A DNA stretch of 45,185 bases from Shewanella violacea DSS12 (GTDB taxonomy: Bacteria > Pseudomonadota > Gammaproteobacteria > Enterobacterales > Shewanellaceae): positions 3,125,314 through 3,170,498 of the forward strand of contig NC_014012.1 in the NCBI RefSeq assembly GCF_000091325.1, written 5' to 3'. The translations under genes were made by a program, and so were the position numbers. Of this stretch, positions 8,998 through 19,920 are shown piece after piece. The notes beneath the pieces were generated by a model. That model did not search any database. It had not been told where the DNA came from and worked only from the letters and a program-made list of their open reading frames with translations. Within the stretch, counting starts at the first letter, position 1. Every line of letters starts with the position of its first letter.

Positions 8998-9358
8998 ACT
9001 GAAATCCTCAAGTTCCCTCTTTGAAGATAACGTAAACCTGTCGACTAGGCAAAATACAGGCAAAAAAAACAGCTAACTAAAATTGGCTAGCTGCATCGGG
9101 CGACATACGCAAATTGGTGATTCTGAAACAAACTAACAATGCAAATGTATCAATTTGTATCAGTTGTTATCATATCTGACACTTTACACTGACGAAGATA
9201 ACATTTAAACAAAAACTAGATTTTTCATCTGGTTTTTACGCTGCATGTGATCAAGATCACCTGTAGCAAGCCTTAAATCAGTATCTTATACTAATGTACC
9301 AGTTAGTCATTTCTCAGATTTAAGTAAGTTACTTTAGCTTATGGCTGAATGACGGCCA
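8998..9358. other. Upstream region of acyP, no gene seen
   Basis: About 360 bp without a credible coding frame. It contains a weak CAGCTA/TAGCTG hairpin at 9071-9094, runs of ATCA repeats near 9145-9175, a CRP-type site at 9246-9261 and the TATACT/AGTATA element near 9287. The acyP promoter should lie here. I see no tRNA or riboswitch structure. Confidence 0.5.
9246..9261. promoter_or_regulatory. CRP-like site TGTGA-N6-TCACC
   Basis: TGTGATCAAGATCACC matches the CRP consensus TGTGA-N6-TCACA at nine of ten half-site positions. It lies 249 bp upstream of acyP and downstream of the ycfP terminator, so acyP, or an unseen transcript in this gap, is the only obvious target. The distance makes the link uncertain. 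Confidence 0.4.
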
Positions 9359-9363
9359 CAAAA

Positions 9364-9383
9364 AAGCCGCTCGAAAGCGGCTA
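9364..9383 (-). terminator. Terminator of nagZ-ycfP
   Basis: AGCCGCT and AGCGGCT pair around a 4-nt loop. On the minus strand the stem is followed by TTTTT, 18 bp after the ycfP stop. Confidence 0.92.
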
Positions 9384-9400
9384 ATAACATTGTTACCAAG

Positions 9401-9952
9401 CTAGATAACAAACGAACCCTGCTTAAATAAAGATATTTCAGATAGATGGCTCGCTAACGCTGGAAATTTATGGGGCTGATCTTCATCCCAAATCACTGGG
9501 TAATATTGACTCAGTGCCTCATGAACCTGAGTATTACTATTCTCATCATCTAACCGAGATAGAATAACCAGCGATTTACCCGCATTTTTAGACCTGAAGC
9601 GTGCAACACATTTATTGGCAATATCGGCATATTCTTCGGGCCTGTCAATCTTGCCTGTCATGTTGATCTCGGGTGACAGGTTAGGATTAATTAACACAGC
9701 TTTCAGACCATTTAAATATCCGATGCGCTCGGCCCAAAATGCGCCTAAGCCCACTCCAAAAATTAAAGGAGCGGGATCATCTGACTGTCGGAGTTGGCGA
9801 CTCACTTCGTTTAGCAACTGCTGCATATCGTGCTTAGGATGCTGAGTGCTATAACTCACCAGACGCACATCCTTGTCGATAAATTGCAATTGACGCATCT
9901 TTTCATGATTACCCGGACTCGTCGAATCGAAGCCATGTAAATATAAGATCAT
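9401..9952 (-). CDS. ycfP: YcfP/YqiA-type alpha/beta-hydrolase-fold protein (UPF0227)
   Basis: The 183-residue protein matches the E. coli YcfP pattern from its first residues ([54 protein letters not shown]). The nucleophile elbow reads GVGLG at 66-70 instead of GxSxG. The catalytic serine is thus absent, as in E. coli YcfP, so an esterase activity should not be assumed. Its cellular role is not settled. It lies 96 bp after nagZ on the same strand, the pairing found in E. coli. Confidence 0.93.
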   Translation of the reverse strand: MILYLHGFDSTSPGNHEKMRQLQFIDKDVRLVSYSTQHPKHDMQQLLNEVSRQLRQSDDPAPLIFGVGLGAFWAERIGYLNGLKAVLINPNLSPEINMTGKIDRPEEYADIANKCVARFRSKNAGKSLVILSRLDDENSNTQVHEALSQYYPVIWDEDQPHKFPALASHLSEISLFKQGSFVI

Positions 9953-10048
9953 CTTACTACCTGTAATAATGCCGAATATTCACCTTAGCCAACTTAATCA
10001 TTCAATGAGTTGAGCTATATCAAATTTTCAGACGAAAGAGATTAACTT

Positions 10049-11059
10049 TTACTGACTGAATGTGTCAGCCAAAGTTTTAGCCTTTTTCCAGCGCTCTTCT
10101 TGCTGTAATGCTTGGGCTACTATACTGGCATCAGGTTTTAATAACTTAGCCGTTCTATATGGCTCTTCGCTAGGCCAATCAAGTTCATTGAGTACTTCTG
10201 CGGCGCCGGCAGCATCGTTACACACTAAGATCATGTTGCAACCTGCATCTAGTGCCGCTTTCGCTCTCTGCTTATAGCCTCCAACAACACCGGCACCTTT
10301 CATGCCGAGATCATCAGAAAATATGACCCCTTGAAAATCCAGCTCACCTCGCAACACTTGCTTAAGCCAATAAGAAGAGAAACCTGCAGGGTTAGGATCG
10401 ACCTTAGGATAGATAACATGAGCTGGCATCACGCCTTGAAGCTTCTGCTGCTCGATAAGGGTCTTAAAAGGAACCATATCCAAATCACGTATTTCGGCCT
10501 CACTGCGCTCATCTACCGCTTGAGCCAAATGTGAATCCGTCTCTACACTGCCATGACCAGGAAAATGTTTACCCACAGCAGCCATGCCAGCTTGATTCAT
10601 TCCAGAAATAAAACTCTCGGCTAAACTAATCACGGTTTCTGGCTCAGAGCCAAATGCCCTCTTTCCTATCACTCTGCTAATTCTGTCCAGATCCAGCACA
10701 GGAGCGAAACTGAGATCGATATCGCACGCCAATAGCTCAATGGCCATGAGGAAACCTAATTCAACGGACCAAGCTTGTGCCTTTTGTATATCGCCGCCGG
10801 CATGAGGCAATATATCCCCCATTGCAGGAATAAGAGTGAAACCTTCTCGAAAGCGCTGCACTCGTCCGCCTTCCTGATCTACGGCTATGATAAGATCGGA
10901 TCTCACCTCTCTTACTGATTTTATTAACGAGATCAATTGCTCTCTGCTATCAAAATTTCGCGTAAACAGAATCAAGCCGCCAACCATAGGATGCTTGAGC
11001 TGTTCAAGCTCAGCTTGGCTAGCTTGGATCGATAAAAGGTCTAACATTAAATAGCTCAC
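10049..11059 (-). CDS. nagZ: NagZ, beta-N-acetylhexosaminidase of cell-wall recycling
   Basis: NagZ is a cytoplasmic glycoside hydrolase of family 3 that removes N-acetylglucosamine from anhydro-muropeptides. The 336-residue protein has AVDQEGGRVQR, the loop KHFPGHG at 164-170 with the acid/base histidine, and FSDDLGM with the nucleophile Asp249. The start is GTG at 11059 with GAGGAG 5 nt upstream. There is no signal peptide, as expected. Its products feed the same recycling route that induces AmpC in bacteria that carry it, but no ampC or ampR is in this window. Confidence 0.96.
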   Translation of the reverse strand: MSYLMLDLLSIQASQAELEQLKHPMVGGLILFTRNFDSREQLISLIKSVREVRSDLIIAVDQEGGRVQRFREGFTLIPAMGDILPHAGGDIQKAQAWSVELGFLMAIELLACDIDLSFAPVLDLDRISRVIGKRAFGSEPETVISLAESFISGMNQAGMAAVGKHFPGHGSVETDSHLAQAVDERSEAEIRDLDMVPFKTLIEQQKLQGVMPAHVIYPKVDPNPAGFSSYWLKQVLRGELDFQGVIFSDDLGMKGAGVVGGYKQRAKAALDAGCNMILVCNDAAGAAEVLNELDWPSEEPYRTAKLLKPDASIVAQALQQEERWKKAKTLADTFSQ

Positions 11060-11415
11060 GCTTACTCCTCAAGATACCTAATCACAATAATTTCTTATCT
11101 TTACCCATAAGAAATAGTTCAAATAAATACAGTATAATCTGCTTAGCCGACTGCTTGTAACACTGAATCATTGCCTTAGCTAAGCTAATCTGAAACTTTC
11201 TATTAAAAAAACTCATGATAAGTCATTTAGCAAAGTATGTGATAATTTCAGATCATAGATTTAAACAAGTAGAATTGATTTAAACAAGCAAAGACTAGAA
11301 TAACATATCAGGACTTTTATCCATCTAAACTTGATGAGTTAAATGGATCTTAGACTAATATTAATAGTAGAAAGTATTGTAAATACAACAATAATAACAA
11401 ACAGGGTATATAAGC
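11060..11415. promoter_or_regulatory. Divergent promoter region of nagZ and sdaA
   Basis: This AT-rich 356-bp gap separates divergent genes. A 12-bp direct repeat ATTTAAACAAG(T/C) occurs near 11260 and 11278, and a palindromic-looking AGTTAAATGGATCTTAGAC precedes sdaA. I could not place a convincing -35/-10 pair or a named operator, and I see no coding frame. Confidence 0.4.
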
Positions 11416-12792
11416 ATGATAAGTGTATTTGATATGTTCAAAATCGGCATTGGACCGTCAAGCTCACATACAGTGGGTCCAATGAAAGCGGGTAACATCT
11501 TTATCAATGATCTCGATAGAGAAGGCCTGCTCGAACGTACAGATGAACTGCGATCAGAATTATTTGGCTCCCTGGGACAAACGGGTAAAGGCCACGGCAC
11601 AGGTAAAGCCGTTATTTTAGGCTTAATGGGCGAAGCACCAGACACTGTCGATACCGATACCATAGATGCAGTTTTAAAAGATGTGAGTCAAAACCAGCAA
11701 CTGCTGATGGCAAATGGCAAACACGTTATTTTCAGTCGTGAATCCGGCGTTATCTACCATAGACGTAAAAGTTTGCCAGCCCACGCGAACGCTATGACCT
11801 TGTATGCCTATTCTGCTGGTGAATGTATTTATGAGAGGACGTACTACTCAGTGGGTGGCGGTTTCATCTTAGATCAAGATGAAATTAAAGCCCAAGACGC
11901 ATCTCCAGCCCTACCAATCGAATCAGCTCCTTTTGATTTTGATAGCGCGGCTCAATTGCTCGAATATTGTAATAGCAATGGTTTGAGTATTTCTGCCTTG
12001 ATGATGGAAAATGAACTGAGTATCGCCAATGAAGCTGATATCAGAAAGCAGCTGTGGAATATCTGGCAGACGATGACAGATTGTGTCGAACGTGGCTACC
12101 ATAAAGAAGGATTACTGCCTGGTGGACTTAAACTCAGACGCCGAGCTCCGGCCATGTATCGCAGACTAAAAGCAGAAGGCAAAAACAGTGTCGATCCACT
12201 CGCCGCATTAGATTGGGTCGATCTATTTGCCCTATCTGTTAATGAACAAAATGCGGCAGGTGATAGAGTCGTCACAGCCCCTACCAATGGCGCCGCTGGT
12301 ATTATTCCAGCAGTCTTATGCTACTACAACATGTTTGTTCAAGAAGTCGATAACGACATCTGTTGTCGCTACCTGTTAACCGCAGCAGCTATAGGCATTC
12401 TCTATAAGAAAAATGCGTCTATCTCAGGTGCCGAAGTCGGCTGCCAGGGTGAAGTTGGTGTAGCCTGCTCCATGGCAGCCGCCGCTTTAACCGAGATAAT
12501 GGGCGGTACAGTCGAACATGTAGAAAACGCGGCTGAGATAGGTATGGAGCATAACCTAGGATTGACTTGCGATCCTGTTGGCGGCTTAGTACAGGTCCCT
12601 TGTATCGAACGAAATGCCATGGGTGCGGTGAAAGCGATTAACGCATCTCGTATGGCACTTCGTGGTGACGGTAATCACAAGGTATCACTTGATAAAGTGA
12701 TCAAGACCATGATGGATACAGGTAAAGATATGCGCAGTAAATATAAGGAAACAGCAAAGGGGGGCCTAGCTGTTAATATTGTTGAATGCTAA
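11416..12792 (+). CDS. sdaA: L-serine ammonia-lyase, single-chain iron-sulfur type
   Basis: This enzyme deaminates L-serine to pyruvate using a [4Fe-4S] cluster. At 458 residues it is the one-chain form, with the beta domain at the N terminus ([20 protein letters not shown]) and the catalytic alpha domain after about residue 190. Cluster-type cysteines lie in [20 protein letters not shown] and [16 protein letters not shown]. It is monocistronic: divergent from nagZ and closed by a strong terminator shared with cysB. sdaA and sdaB encode near-identical enzymes, and the choice of symbol is conventional. Confidence 0.95.
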   Translation: MISVFDMFKIGIGPSSSHTVGPMKAGNIFINDLDREGLLERTDELRSELFGSLGQTGKGHGTGKAVILGLMGEAPDTVDTDTIDAVLKDVSQNQQLLMANGKHVIFSRESGVIYHRRKSLPAHANAMTLYAYSAGECIYERTYYSVGGGFILDQDEIKAQDASPALPIESAPFDFDSAAQLLEYCNSNGLSISALMMENELSIANEADIRKQLWNIWQTMTDCVERGYHKEGLLPGGLKLRRRAPAMYRRLKAEGKNSVDPLAALDWVDLFALSVNEQNAAGDRVVTAPTNGAAGIIPAVLCYYNMFVQEVDNDICCRYLLTAAAIGILYKKNASISGAEVGCQGEVGVACSMAAAALTEIMGGTVEHVENAAEIGMEHNLGLTCDPVGGLVQVPCIERNAMGAVKAINASRMALRGDGNHKVSLDKVIKTMMDTGKDMRSKYKETAKGGLAVNIVEC

Positions 12793-12838
12793 TAAAATGT
12801 TGAATGACGCTATATTAAAATGAACGTCATGATCATCA

Positions 12839-12876
12839 GACATAAAAAAACTCGCTTATGCGAGTTTTTTTATGTC
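12839..12876. terminator. Bidirectional terminator between sdaA and cysB
   Basis: A perfect 17-bp inverted repeat (arms 12839-12855 and 12860-12876, core ACTCGC/GCGAGT, loop TTAT) has seven A on one side and seven T on the other, so it serves both converging genes. Confidence 0.96.
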
Positions 12877-12907
12877 TTTTATCCAGTAAGAAATATTCAG
12901 ATAAGTG

Positions 12908-13885
<978 letters not shown>

Positions 13886-14109
13886 TTATCCTTCAATTCG
13901 ACTTCTATTTAATGCTTTTTAATCGGGCTGGAATGGGAGATTAAGTATAAGAAATAGTTATAGTACAACGTGAAAATTAAATCAATATGGAATATAACAT
14001 AGAGTTCACACCATTCACACGACATTAGTGCAAAGGTGGACTAAGATAACTATGCTAGAGTGTTGATTTATAGTAGCATTAATGTAATTGCATATTTAAC
14101 GGTAGACCT

Positions 14110-14883
14110 ATGATATTTACTTTGGTTCTGATCAGTATTGGCGCACTCTTATTACTCGTAATCGGAATTAATGTCATACAGCAGCAAAAAGAACGTGCAG
14201 AGGCAGAACGCCGAACTGAACTGGCTAGGCAGAGAGCCATTATTGATGAAACCGAAGAAGTACTTTCGCACACAGGTATGTTCCCCTGCTCCTCGCAGTT
14301 AGTGCAGGTGTTATACAAACGTGTCGAAGATGCTCTTGGATTAGCCGTTAACTATGCCGCCAATCAAGCTGGTGATTACCAAAGAAGACAAGCCGACATA
14401 GGTGCTCAAGTTAAGAATTTAGCAGCGAGTCCTAAGCAAGCACCTTCGATAGAAAGCTTCCGTCTGCCCGATAATGATAAGCAAATATTGACTCTGGTAC
14501 AGGTACTGAAGAAGCTCAAAGCCATACTTCGTGCAGAGCATAATAAGGGTAAAGTTGATCCTGGTATTTTTGCCGAAGAAGAAGGTCGAATCGATAGCCT
14601 ACAGCTCAGAATTAATGTTGATTCCATGTTATCCCGAGCAAGAGCCGCCTGCTTTATGAAACAATATGGCTCCTCAAAACAGATGGTGACCAAGGCCCTC
14701 TCGACCTTACACGCCATCAAGGCTCAAACACCTAATGACCCTTTTATCGCCAAAAAGGTCGATGAAGCAAAAGCCATGTTAGACGAGATTATGGGAGAAC
14801 AAAAGCTGGCATCTCCTGTGGTCAAGCAAGTGAAAGAAGAGGAAGATATCGACGTACTATTCCAGCCAAAGAAGAAGTGGTAA
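14110..14883 (+). CDS. Membrane-anchored coiled-coil protein of unknown function
   Basis: I do not recognise this 257-residue protein as a named family. A single hydrophobic segment at about residues 3-22 (LVLISIGALLLLVIGINVI) is followed at once by a charged helix rich in Gln, Glu and Arg (about 24-48) likely to form a coiled coil. The rest is mostly helical and hydrophilic, with one segment, SRARAACFMKQYGSSKQMVTKA, resembling a TPR-like helix pair. The C terminus ends in VLFQPKKKW. The orientation is probably N-in or N-anchored with a cytoplasmic body. It lies between cysB (divergent) and topA (convergent) and has its own terminator. Confidence 0.8.
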   Translation: MIFTLVLISIGALLLLVIGINVIQQQKERAEAERRTELARQRAIIDETEEVLSHTGMFPCSSQLVQVLYKRVEDALGLAVNYAANQAGDYQRRQADIGAQVKNLAASPKQAPSIESFRLPDNDKQILTLVQVLKKLKAILRAEHNKGKVDPGIFAEEEGRIDSLQLRINVDSMLSRARAACFMKQYGSSKQMVTKALSTLHAIKAQTPNDPFIAKKVDEAKAMLDEIMGEQKLASPVVKQVKEEEDIDVLFQPKKKW

Positions 14884-14921
14884 TAGCACAAGAGTCCTCG
14901 CTAAAATTCACCAAACACCCC

Positions 14922-14956
14922 AAAAAGGCTCTTACATAATATGTGAGAGCCTTTTG
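14922..14956 (+). terminator. Terminator after the coiled-coil protein gene
   Basis: AAAAGGCTCTTACATA pairs with TATGTGAGAGCCTTTT (one G-T pair) and is followed by GTTTT, 39 bp after the stop. Confidence 0.9.
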
Positions 14957-15320
14957 TTTTAAGCTGATAAACACCTTTACTCCCCCTCAAGTCTTCGAGC
15001 ATTCAAGGCCATAATGTTCCCTCGGTAACGCCTCTATGGGTTACTCTCAATAATTGCTCTGCATTATTCTAATAATGCCAGTCCCCATCCGTGAGCTCGT
15101 ACCTCCTGATTCCATTCATTCGTACATTTATTGGCATTTCCTCCTTCTGACCCATATGGATATGGCAAATGTCTTTGAAGCGTTGGGAACGCTAGACCTT
15201 AGAGATCACCCTCAAGCATTCAAGCTGGATCATGAAATGAGTTCTGGATGACAGAAAACAGTGACAACTCATAGATTATAACTGGAACTTCTAACCTCTA
15301 GTTTCGTAAACTGCAGACAA
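14957..15320. other. Gap between convergent genes, no supported feature
   Basis: About 360 bp between two terminators. A 65-codon frame at 15054-15251 has no ribosome site and no recognisable composition, so I do not call it. CCTCAAG followed by CATTCAAG or similar occurs twice (near 14988 and 15210). The stretch could be decayed sequence, but its origin cannot be identified. Confidence 0.4.
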
Positions 15321-15322
15321 TA

Positions 15323-15347
15323 AAAAGCCCCGATAAATCGAGGCTTT
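15323..15347 (-). terminator. Terminator of topA
   Basis: On the minus strand AAGCCTCGAT pairs with ATCGGGGCTT (one T-G pair) and is followed by TTTATT, 26 bp after the topA stop. Confidence 0.9.
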
Positions 15348-15372
15348 CTGTTAAAGGTTAACTCTGTCGGCG

Positions 15373-18096
15373 TTAATCTTCAGTCTTTTCGGCTTTCTTT
15401 GGCTTAGCTTTAGCTTTTGGCTTTGCTTTAGCCTTAGTAGTCGTTGCCGCTTTTGCTTTTGGCTTAGCTTTCTTCTTCGCCTCTGTCACCCACTTACCGT
15501 CGATGAATTTCGAAGTCCAGCCCGTTGCCTTACCATCAACATCGGTAGCAACGTATTGCTCCTTTGTCTTACGGCTAAAGCGAACCGATGCCTTATTACC
15601 ATCATCGTCTTTAACTGGAGCGTCTGCTAGATAGGCATATTTAGGCCATAATAGCTCACGATACTTAACCAACTCTTCCACTAATGGCGCACGAGTTTCA
15701 CGTGATTTAGGGAAAGTACTGGCTGCCATAAATATACCGGCAGCACCATCTCTAAGCACGAAGTAACCATCAGACTTAGTACACTTAACATCAGGTAGAT
15801 GAATCGGGTCCTCCTTTGGAGGCGCAGCTTCACCACTCTTTAGCAACTTACGGGTATTCTTACATTCGCTGTTAGTACAGCCAAAGTATTTACCGAAGCG
15901 GCCATTCTTAAGCTCCATGTCATTGCTACAGCGGTCACACTCAATAATCGGGCCTTCATAACCCTTAATCTTAAATTGACCGAGTTCAACTTCATGACCA
16001 ACACATATGGGGTTATTACCACAAACATGTAGCTTACGAGTCTCATCAATAAGGTAGCTGTCCATGGCAGTACCACAGATGTCACAACGATGCTTAGCAC
16101 GCAATGCATCCGTTTCAACATCTTCACTGTTCTCACTCACGGCTTCTTCACCTGGAGTAAGATTCATGGTGGTTTTACAGCGTTCCTTAGGCGGTAAGGC
16201 ATAGCCGGAACAACCTAGGAACACACCTGTAGTACCCGTGCGGATCCCCATAGGACGTTCACAAGTCGGACACTTGATGTTGTCAGTTGGCACCATCTCG
16301 TTCGGGCGCATTCCGCCCTCTTCCGGTGGCAGCTCTGCCTGTTCTATCTGCTTGGTAAGATCTTTATAGAAACCATCAAGCACTTTCTTCCACTTGAGTT
16401 CGCCCTTGGCTACATCATCGAGTGTCTGTTCCATGCCCGCAGTAAAGTCATAGCTCATTAGCTCCTTGAAGCTGCCGACCAGACTTTCACTGACAATCTC
16501 ACCCATCTTTTCTGCGTAGAAGCGACGGTTTTCGACGCGCACATAACCACGGTCCTGAATCGTCGAAATAATCGTTGCATAGGTTGATGGACGACCGATA
16601 CCACGCTTTTCTAGCTCTTTAACCAGAGAAGCTTCACCGTATCTGGCTGGCGGCTTGGTAAAGTGCTGCTTTGGATCCAGCTCTTTAAGATCTAGCTTAT
16701 CGCCTTGTTCAATATGAGGCAGAGTACTCTCTTCCTCATTTTTCTTCTTGATAGCAGTTTGAACTCGAGTCCAACCGTCAAAACGTAATGTGCGACCAGT
16801 CGCTTTGAGCTCGTATTCACCGGACTTAACCGTTAAACGAGTCGCATCGTATTTTGCAGGTGTCATCTGACAGGAGACAAATTGACGCCAAATCAGCTCA
16901 TACAAGCGCTGTGCGTCTCTCTCCATGTCACTCATCAAAGCGGCATGCACTTTGACATCTGATGGACGAATGGCTTCGTGAGCTTCTTGAGCTCCGTCTT
17001 TGCTACCGTAGCGGATAGGTTCATCCGGCAGATACTTATCGCCAAATTCTTTCGCTATCATCTCGCGCACGTTATCTAAGGCTTCCTGACTCAAGTTAGT
17101 CGAGTCAGTACGCATATAGGTAATATGACCAGCTTCGTAGAGTCGTTGAGCCATCATCATGGTCTTCTTGACGCCAAAGCCTAAACGGGTACTCGCCGCT
17201 TGTTGCAAGGTAGATGTGATATAAGGTGCCGAAGGCTTGCTCTGAGTCGCTCTGTCGTCACGAGCGGCAACCACAAAGCTTGACTGAGATAGAGCTGAAA
17301 CAGCTTCTAAGGTTTGCTGCTCATTGACAGGATTAAATGCCTTGCCCTGAAACTTAACCACCTGCATTTTAAGCAGATCATTCGCCTGGGTATTCAATTG
17401 CGCATGAATATCCCAAAACTCTTCGGGAACGAAAGCCTTAATCTCGCCTTCTCTCTCAACAACTAAACGCGTTGCCACAGACTGAACTCGACCTGCGGAT
17501 AATCCACGGGCGACTTTCTTCCATAACAAAGGCGATACCATAAACCCAACGACGCGATCGAGGAATCGACGAGCCTGCTGGGCATTTACCATATTGGTAT
17601 CTAAATGCGCGGGTTTGCTGAATGCCTCTTGAATAGCGGTCTTAGTGATCTCGTTGAAGACGACGCGTTGATAGCGTGATTCGTCTCCACCTATGATCTC
17701 CTGCAAGTGCCATGCAATGGCCTCTCCCTCTCTATCCAAATCGGTTGCGAGATAGATTTTGTCGGCTTTTTCGGCTAGAGCCTGTAGCTCTTTAACCACT
17801 TTTTCTTTGCCTGGGAGTATCTGATATTTGGCTTTCCAGCCGTTATCAGGGTCCACTCCCATACGAGCAACAAGCGCTTGTTTCGCTTTTTTGCTCTTAT
17901 AAATGGCTTTCTCTTCAGGAGCCATTTTCCTAACTTCAGCTGGCGTTTTAGTCGCCACTTTAGAGTCAGGACTGGATGATGTTGGTAAGTCTCTTACGTG
18001 ACCTACGCTCGATTTAACAATGTAATCTTTGCCGAGATATTTATTAATAGTCTTGGCTTTGGCCGGTGATTCGACAATAACTAGCGATTTACCCAT
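15373..18096 (-). CDS. topA: DNA topoisomerase I
   Basis: TopA relaxes negative supercoils. The TOPRIM domain is at about 1-150 ([33 protein letters not shown]). The catalytic tyrosine is Tyr327 in [14 protein letters not shown]. Zinc-ribbon modules follow from about residue 585, including [16 protein letters not shown] and CDRCSNDM. The protein ends in a lysine/alanine-rich tail of about 35 residues. I choose ATG at 18096 (907 residues) because it matches the E. coli start MGKALVIVES. The in-frame ATG at 18144 overlaps a promoter-like element. No strong ribosome site precedes either. Confidence 0.96.
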   Translation of the reverse strand: MGKSLVIVESPAKAKTINKYLGKDYIVKSSVGHVRDLPTSSSPDSKVATKTPAEVRKMAPEEKAIYKSKKAKQALVARMGVDPDNGWKAKYQILPGKEKVVKELQALAEKADKIYLATDLDREGEAIAWHLQEIIGGDESRYQRVVFNEITKTAIQEAFSKPAHLDTNMVNAQQARRFLDRVVGFMVSPLLWKKVARGLSAGRVQSVATRLVVEREGEIKAFVPEEFWDIHAQLNTQANDLLKMQVVKFQGKAFNPVNEQQTLEAVSALSQSSFVVAARDDRATQSKPSAPYITSTLQQAASTRLGFGVKKTMMMAQRLYEAGHITYMRTDSTNLSQEALDNVREMIAKEFGDKYLPDEPIRYGSKDGAQEAHEAIRPSDVKVHAALMSDMERDAQRLYELIWRQFVSCQMTPAKYDATRLTVKSGEYELKATGRTLRFDGWTRVQTAIKKKNEEESTLPHIEQGDKLDLKELDPKQHFTKPPARYGEASLVKELEKRGIGRPSTYATIISTIQDRGYVRVENRRFYAEKMGEIVSESLVGSFKELMSYDFTAGMEQTLDDVAKGELKWKKVLDGFYKDLTKQIEQAELPPEEGGMRPNEMVPTDNIKCPTCERPMGIRTGTTGVFLGCSGYALPPKERCKTTMNLTPGEEAVSENSEDVETDALRAKHRCDICGTAMDSYLIDETRKLHVCGNNPICVGHEVELGQFKIKGYEGPIIECDRCSNDMELKNGRFGKYFGCTNSECKNTRKLLKSGEAAPPKEDPIHLPDVKCTKSDGYFVLRDGAAGIFMAASTFPKSRETRAPLVEELVKYRELLWPKYAYLADAPVKDDDGNKASVRFSRKTKEQYVATDVDGKATGWTSKFIDGKWVTEAKKKAKPKAKAATTTKAKAKPKAKAKPKKAEKTED

Positions 18097-18146
18097 AGAA
18101 TGATCTGCGCCAAAAAGTCTCAAAATGCTGTAATTTGGCTCCATAT

Positions 18147-18173
18147 ATAGAGGGTTGTCTCGATTTTTTCAAG
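18147..18173 (-). promoter_or_regulatory. topA: Sigma-32-like promoter of topA
   Basis: On the minus strand CTTGAAA is followed after 12 nt by CCCTCTAT, to be compared with the heat-shock consensus CTTGAAA-N13/14-CCCCATNT. The -35 is perfect; the -10 has three changes and the spacer is one short. E. coli topA is known to have a sigma-32 promoter. Initiation near 18140 would remove the upstream ATG and leave about 40 nt of leader before ATG at 18096. Confidence 0.45.
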
Positions 18174-18532
18174 TTAATCCCTCTTTTATTTGTACTGGTG
18201 AGCCATTTTTAACCATTTTGGAACTATTTCTAAAATAAGTGTGAAAAAAATAAATGCTTAATTAAAAACTAATATTCCATTATTAGTCATCTAGCAAGGA
18301 ATTCATGTGCATTTCGATGCAAATATCACAAATTTAGCCAATTTCGCCTTACTTGTGAACAATTGAGGCTTAAGTATACTGACCTCATTTCGGCTTTACA
18401 TCACATCTTAGCTTTAACTTTAGTGGATCTGGAGTAACTGGCAACACATGAAGTTCAATTCGTGAGTTGAGTGAAGCAAAAAAAATCAAACAAGTTAATA
18501 ATAAAAGGTATTAAGCCTGATAAGGAAAACTA
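18174..18532. other. Divergent gap upstream of topA and astB
   Basis: About 360 bp, AT-rich and non-coding. It holds an ARG-box-like palindrome at 18308-18321. A plausible ribosome site for astB (AAGGA) lies at 18522-18526. I see no other structured element. Confidence 0.4.
18308..18321. promoter_or_regulatory. Candidate ArgR (ARG box) half-palindrome upstream of astB
   Basis: TGCAT-TTCG-ATGCA is a perfect palindrome in its arms and uses ARG-box half sites (TGMAT/ATKCA), although the centre is not all A/T. An ATTCA half site precedes it at 18301-18305. ArgR controlling the arginine succinyltransferase pathway is plausible. A second properly spaced box is missing, so this is a weak call. Confidence 0.3.
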
Positions 18533-19870
18533 ATGAAGCATTTTGAAGCTAATTTCGATGGTTTGGTTGGACCGACCCACAACTATGCCGGGCTCTCCTT
18601 CGGTAACGTTGCATCACTGAGCAACGCGGCAGCCGTTTCAAACCCAAGAGCTGCAGCCAAGCAAGGCCTACAAAAAGCCAAGGCACTCGCCGATATGGGT
18701 ATGGTTCAAGGTATGTTAGCCCCTCAAGAGCGCCCAGACCTTCATACACTGCGTAGAATTGGTTTTACAGGCACTGACGCCGAAGTGTTAAACAAAGCTG
18801 CTAAACAGGCTCCTGCTTTGTTACGTGCCTGTTGTAGTGCATCAAGCATGTGGACTGCGAATGCGGCTACTGTCTCACCCAGTGCCGATTGTCGTGATGG
18901 GAAGCTGCATTTCACACCGGCAAATCTGGTGGACAAGCTACACCGCAGCATAGAACCTATCACTACTGGTAATATCCTGGCGGCGACATTCAATGACGAA
19001 AAACATTTTAGCCATCATCAACATCTGCCTGAACACGCCAGTTTTGGCGATGAAGGCGCGGCTAATCACACTCGTCTCTGTAGAGAATACGGCGAAACGG
19101 GTGTGGAGTTATTTGTCTATGGCCAGGAAGCGACCAACCCTTCGGCACCTAAGCCGAAAAAATACCCGGCAAGACAGACATTAGAAGCCTCTCAAGCCAT
19201 CGCTCGCTTGCATCAACTCGATGATGACAACACGGTTTATATCTCACAGAACCCGGATGTGATCGACCAAGGCGTGTTTCATAATGATGTGATTGCCGTC
19301 GGTAATCAGAATGTGCTCTTCTATCACGAGCAGGCATTTTTGAATACGCAGAACAAGTTAAGCGAGATAAAGCAGAAGTTTGGTGACTCACCACTGCACT
19401 TCATTGAAGTACCCACAAATAAAGTCGGTATTCAAGATGCGGTGAAGAGTTATCTGTTTAACACTCAGATCATCACCTTGCCTTCGGGTGAAATGGCCAT
19501 TATCGCGCCGACAAACTGTCAGGAAAATGAAGCAGTACACGCTTATCTGCAAGAAGTTGTCACCCTTGGTACCCCAATCAAGCAAGTGCATTACTTCGAT
19601 GTGAAGCAGAGCATGCAAAATGGTGGTGGTCCAGCTTGTCTGAGACTCCGTGTCGCCATGAATGACACCGAAGTGGCAGCTGTTAATCAGCATACCTTGA
19701 TGAATGATGTGTTATTCAGTGAGCTTAATAACTGGGTAGACAAGCACTACCGCGATCGACTCAGCGTCGAAGACCTGGCCGATCCCCAAGTGCTAATTGA
19801 ATCACGTACTGCACTGGATGAGCTGACTCAGTTGATGCAGCTTGGTAGTGTGTATCAGTTCCAGAAGTAA
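18533..19870 (+). CDS. astB: AstB, N-succinylarginine dihydrolase
   Basis: AstB carries out the second step of the arginine succinyltransferase pathway, converting N2-succinylarginine to succinylornithine, ammonia and CO2. The 445-residue protein has the amidinotransferase-fold catalytic residues Glu174 (GDEGAANH), His250 ([12 protein letters not shown]) and Cys369 ([11 protein letters not shown]). ATG at 18533 has AAGGA about 7 nt upstream. The other ast genes are not adjacent, so the pathway is split in this genome. A perfect terminator follows at once. Confidence 0.97.
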   Translation: MKHFEANFDGLVGPTHNYAGLSFGNVASLSNAAAVSNPRAAAKQGLQKAKALADMGMVQGMLAPQERPDLHTLRRIGFTGTDAEVLNKAAKQAPALLRACCSASSMWTANAATVSPSADCRDGKLHFTPANLVDKLHRSIEPITTGNILAATFNDEKHFSHHQHLPEHASFGDEGAANHTRLCREYGETGVELFVYGQEATNPSAPKPKKYPARQTLEASQAIARLHQLDDDNTVYISQNPDVIDQGVFHNDVIAVGNQNVLFYHEQAFLNTQNKLSEIKQKFGDSPLHFIEVPTNKVGIQDAVKSYLFNTQIITLPSGEMAIIAPTNCQENEAVHAYLQEVVTLGTPIKQVHYFDVKQSMQNGGGPACLRLRVAMNDTEVAAVNQHTLMNDVLFSELNNWVDKHYRDRLSVEDLADPQVLIESRTALDELTQLMQLGSVYQFQK

Positions 19871-19891
19871 TCTTTGTAAATCTCAAAATTT

Positions 19892-19915
19892 AAAAAGCCC
19901 CGAAAGGGGCTTTTT
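19892..19915. terminator. Bidirectional terminator between astB and the Ig-like lipoprotein gene
   Basis: AAAAAGCCCC and GGGGCTTTTT form a perfect 10-bp stem around GAAA. It lies 22 bp after astB and 6 bp after the convergent gene's stop. Confidence 0.96.
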
Positions 19916-19920
19916 ATTGT

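Noticed and set aside
8998..9063. N-terminal extension of acyP
   Set aside because: The standard acylphosphatase start at 8997 has a good ribosome site.
15054..15251. 65-codon frame between the coiled-coil gene and topA
   Set aside because: No ribosome site and no recognisable features. A short likeness of GGCATTTCCT here to the 23973 repeat is too weak to claim.
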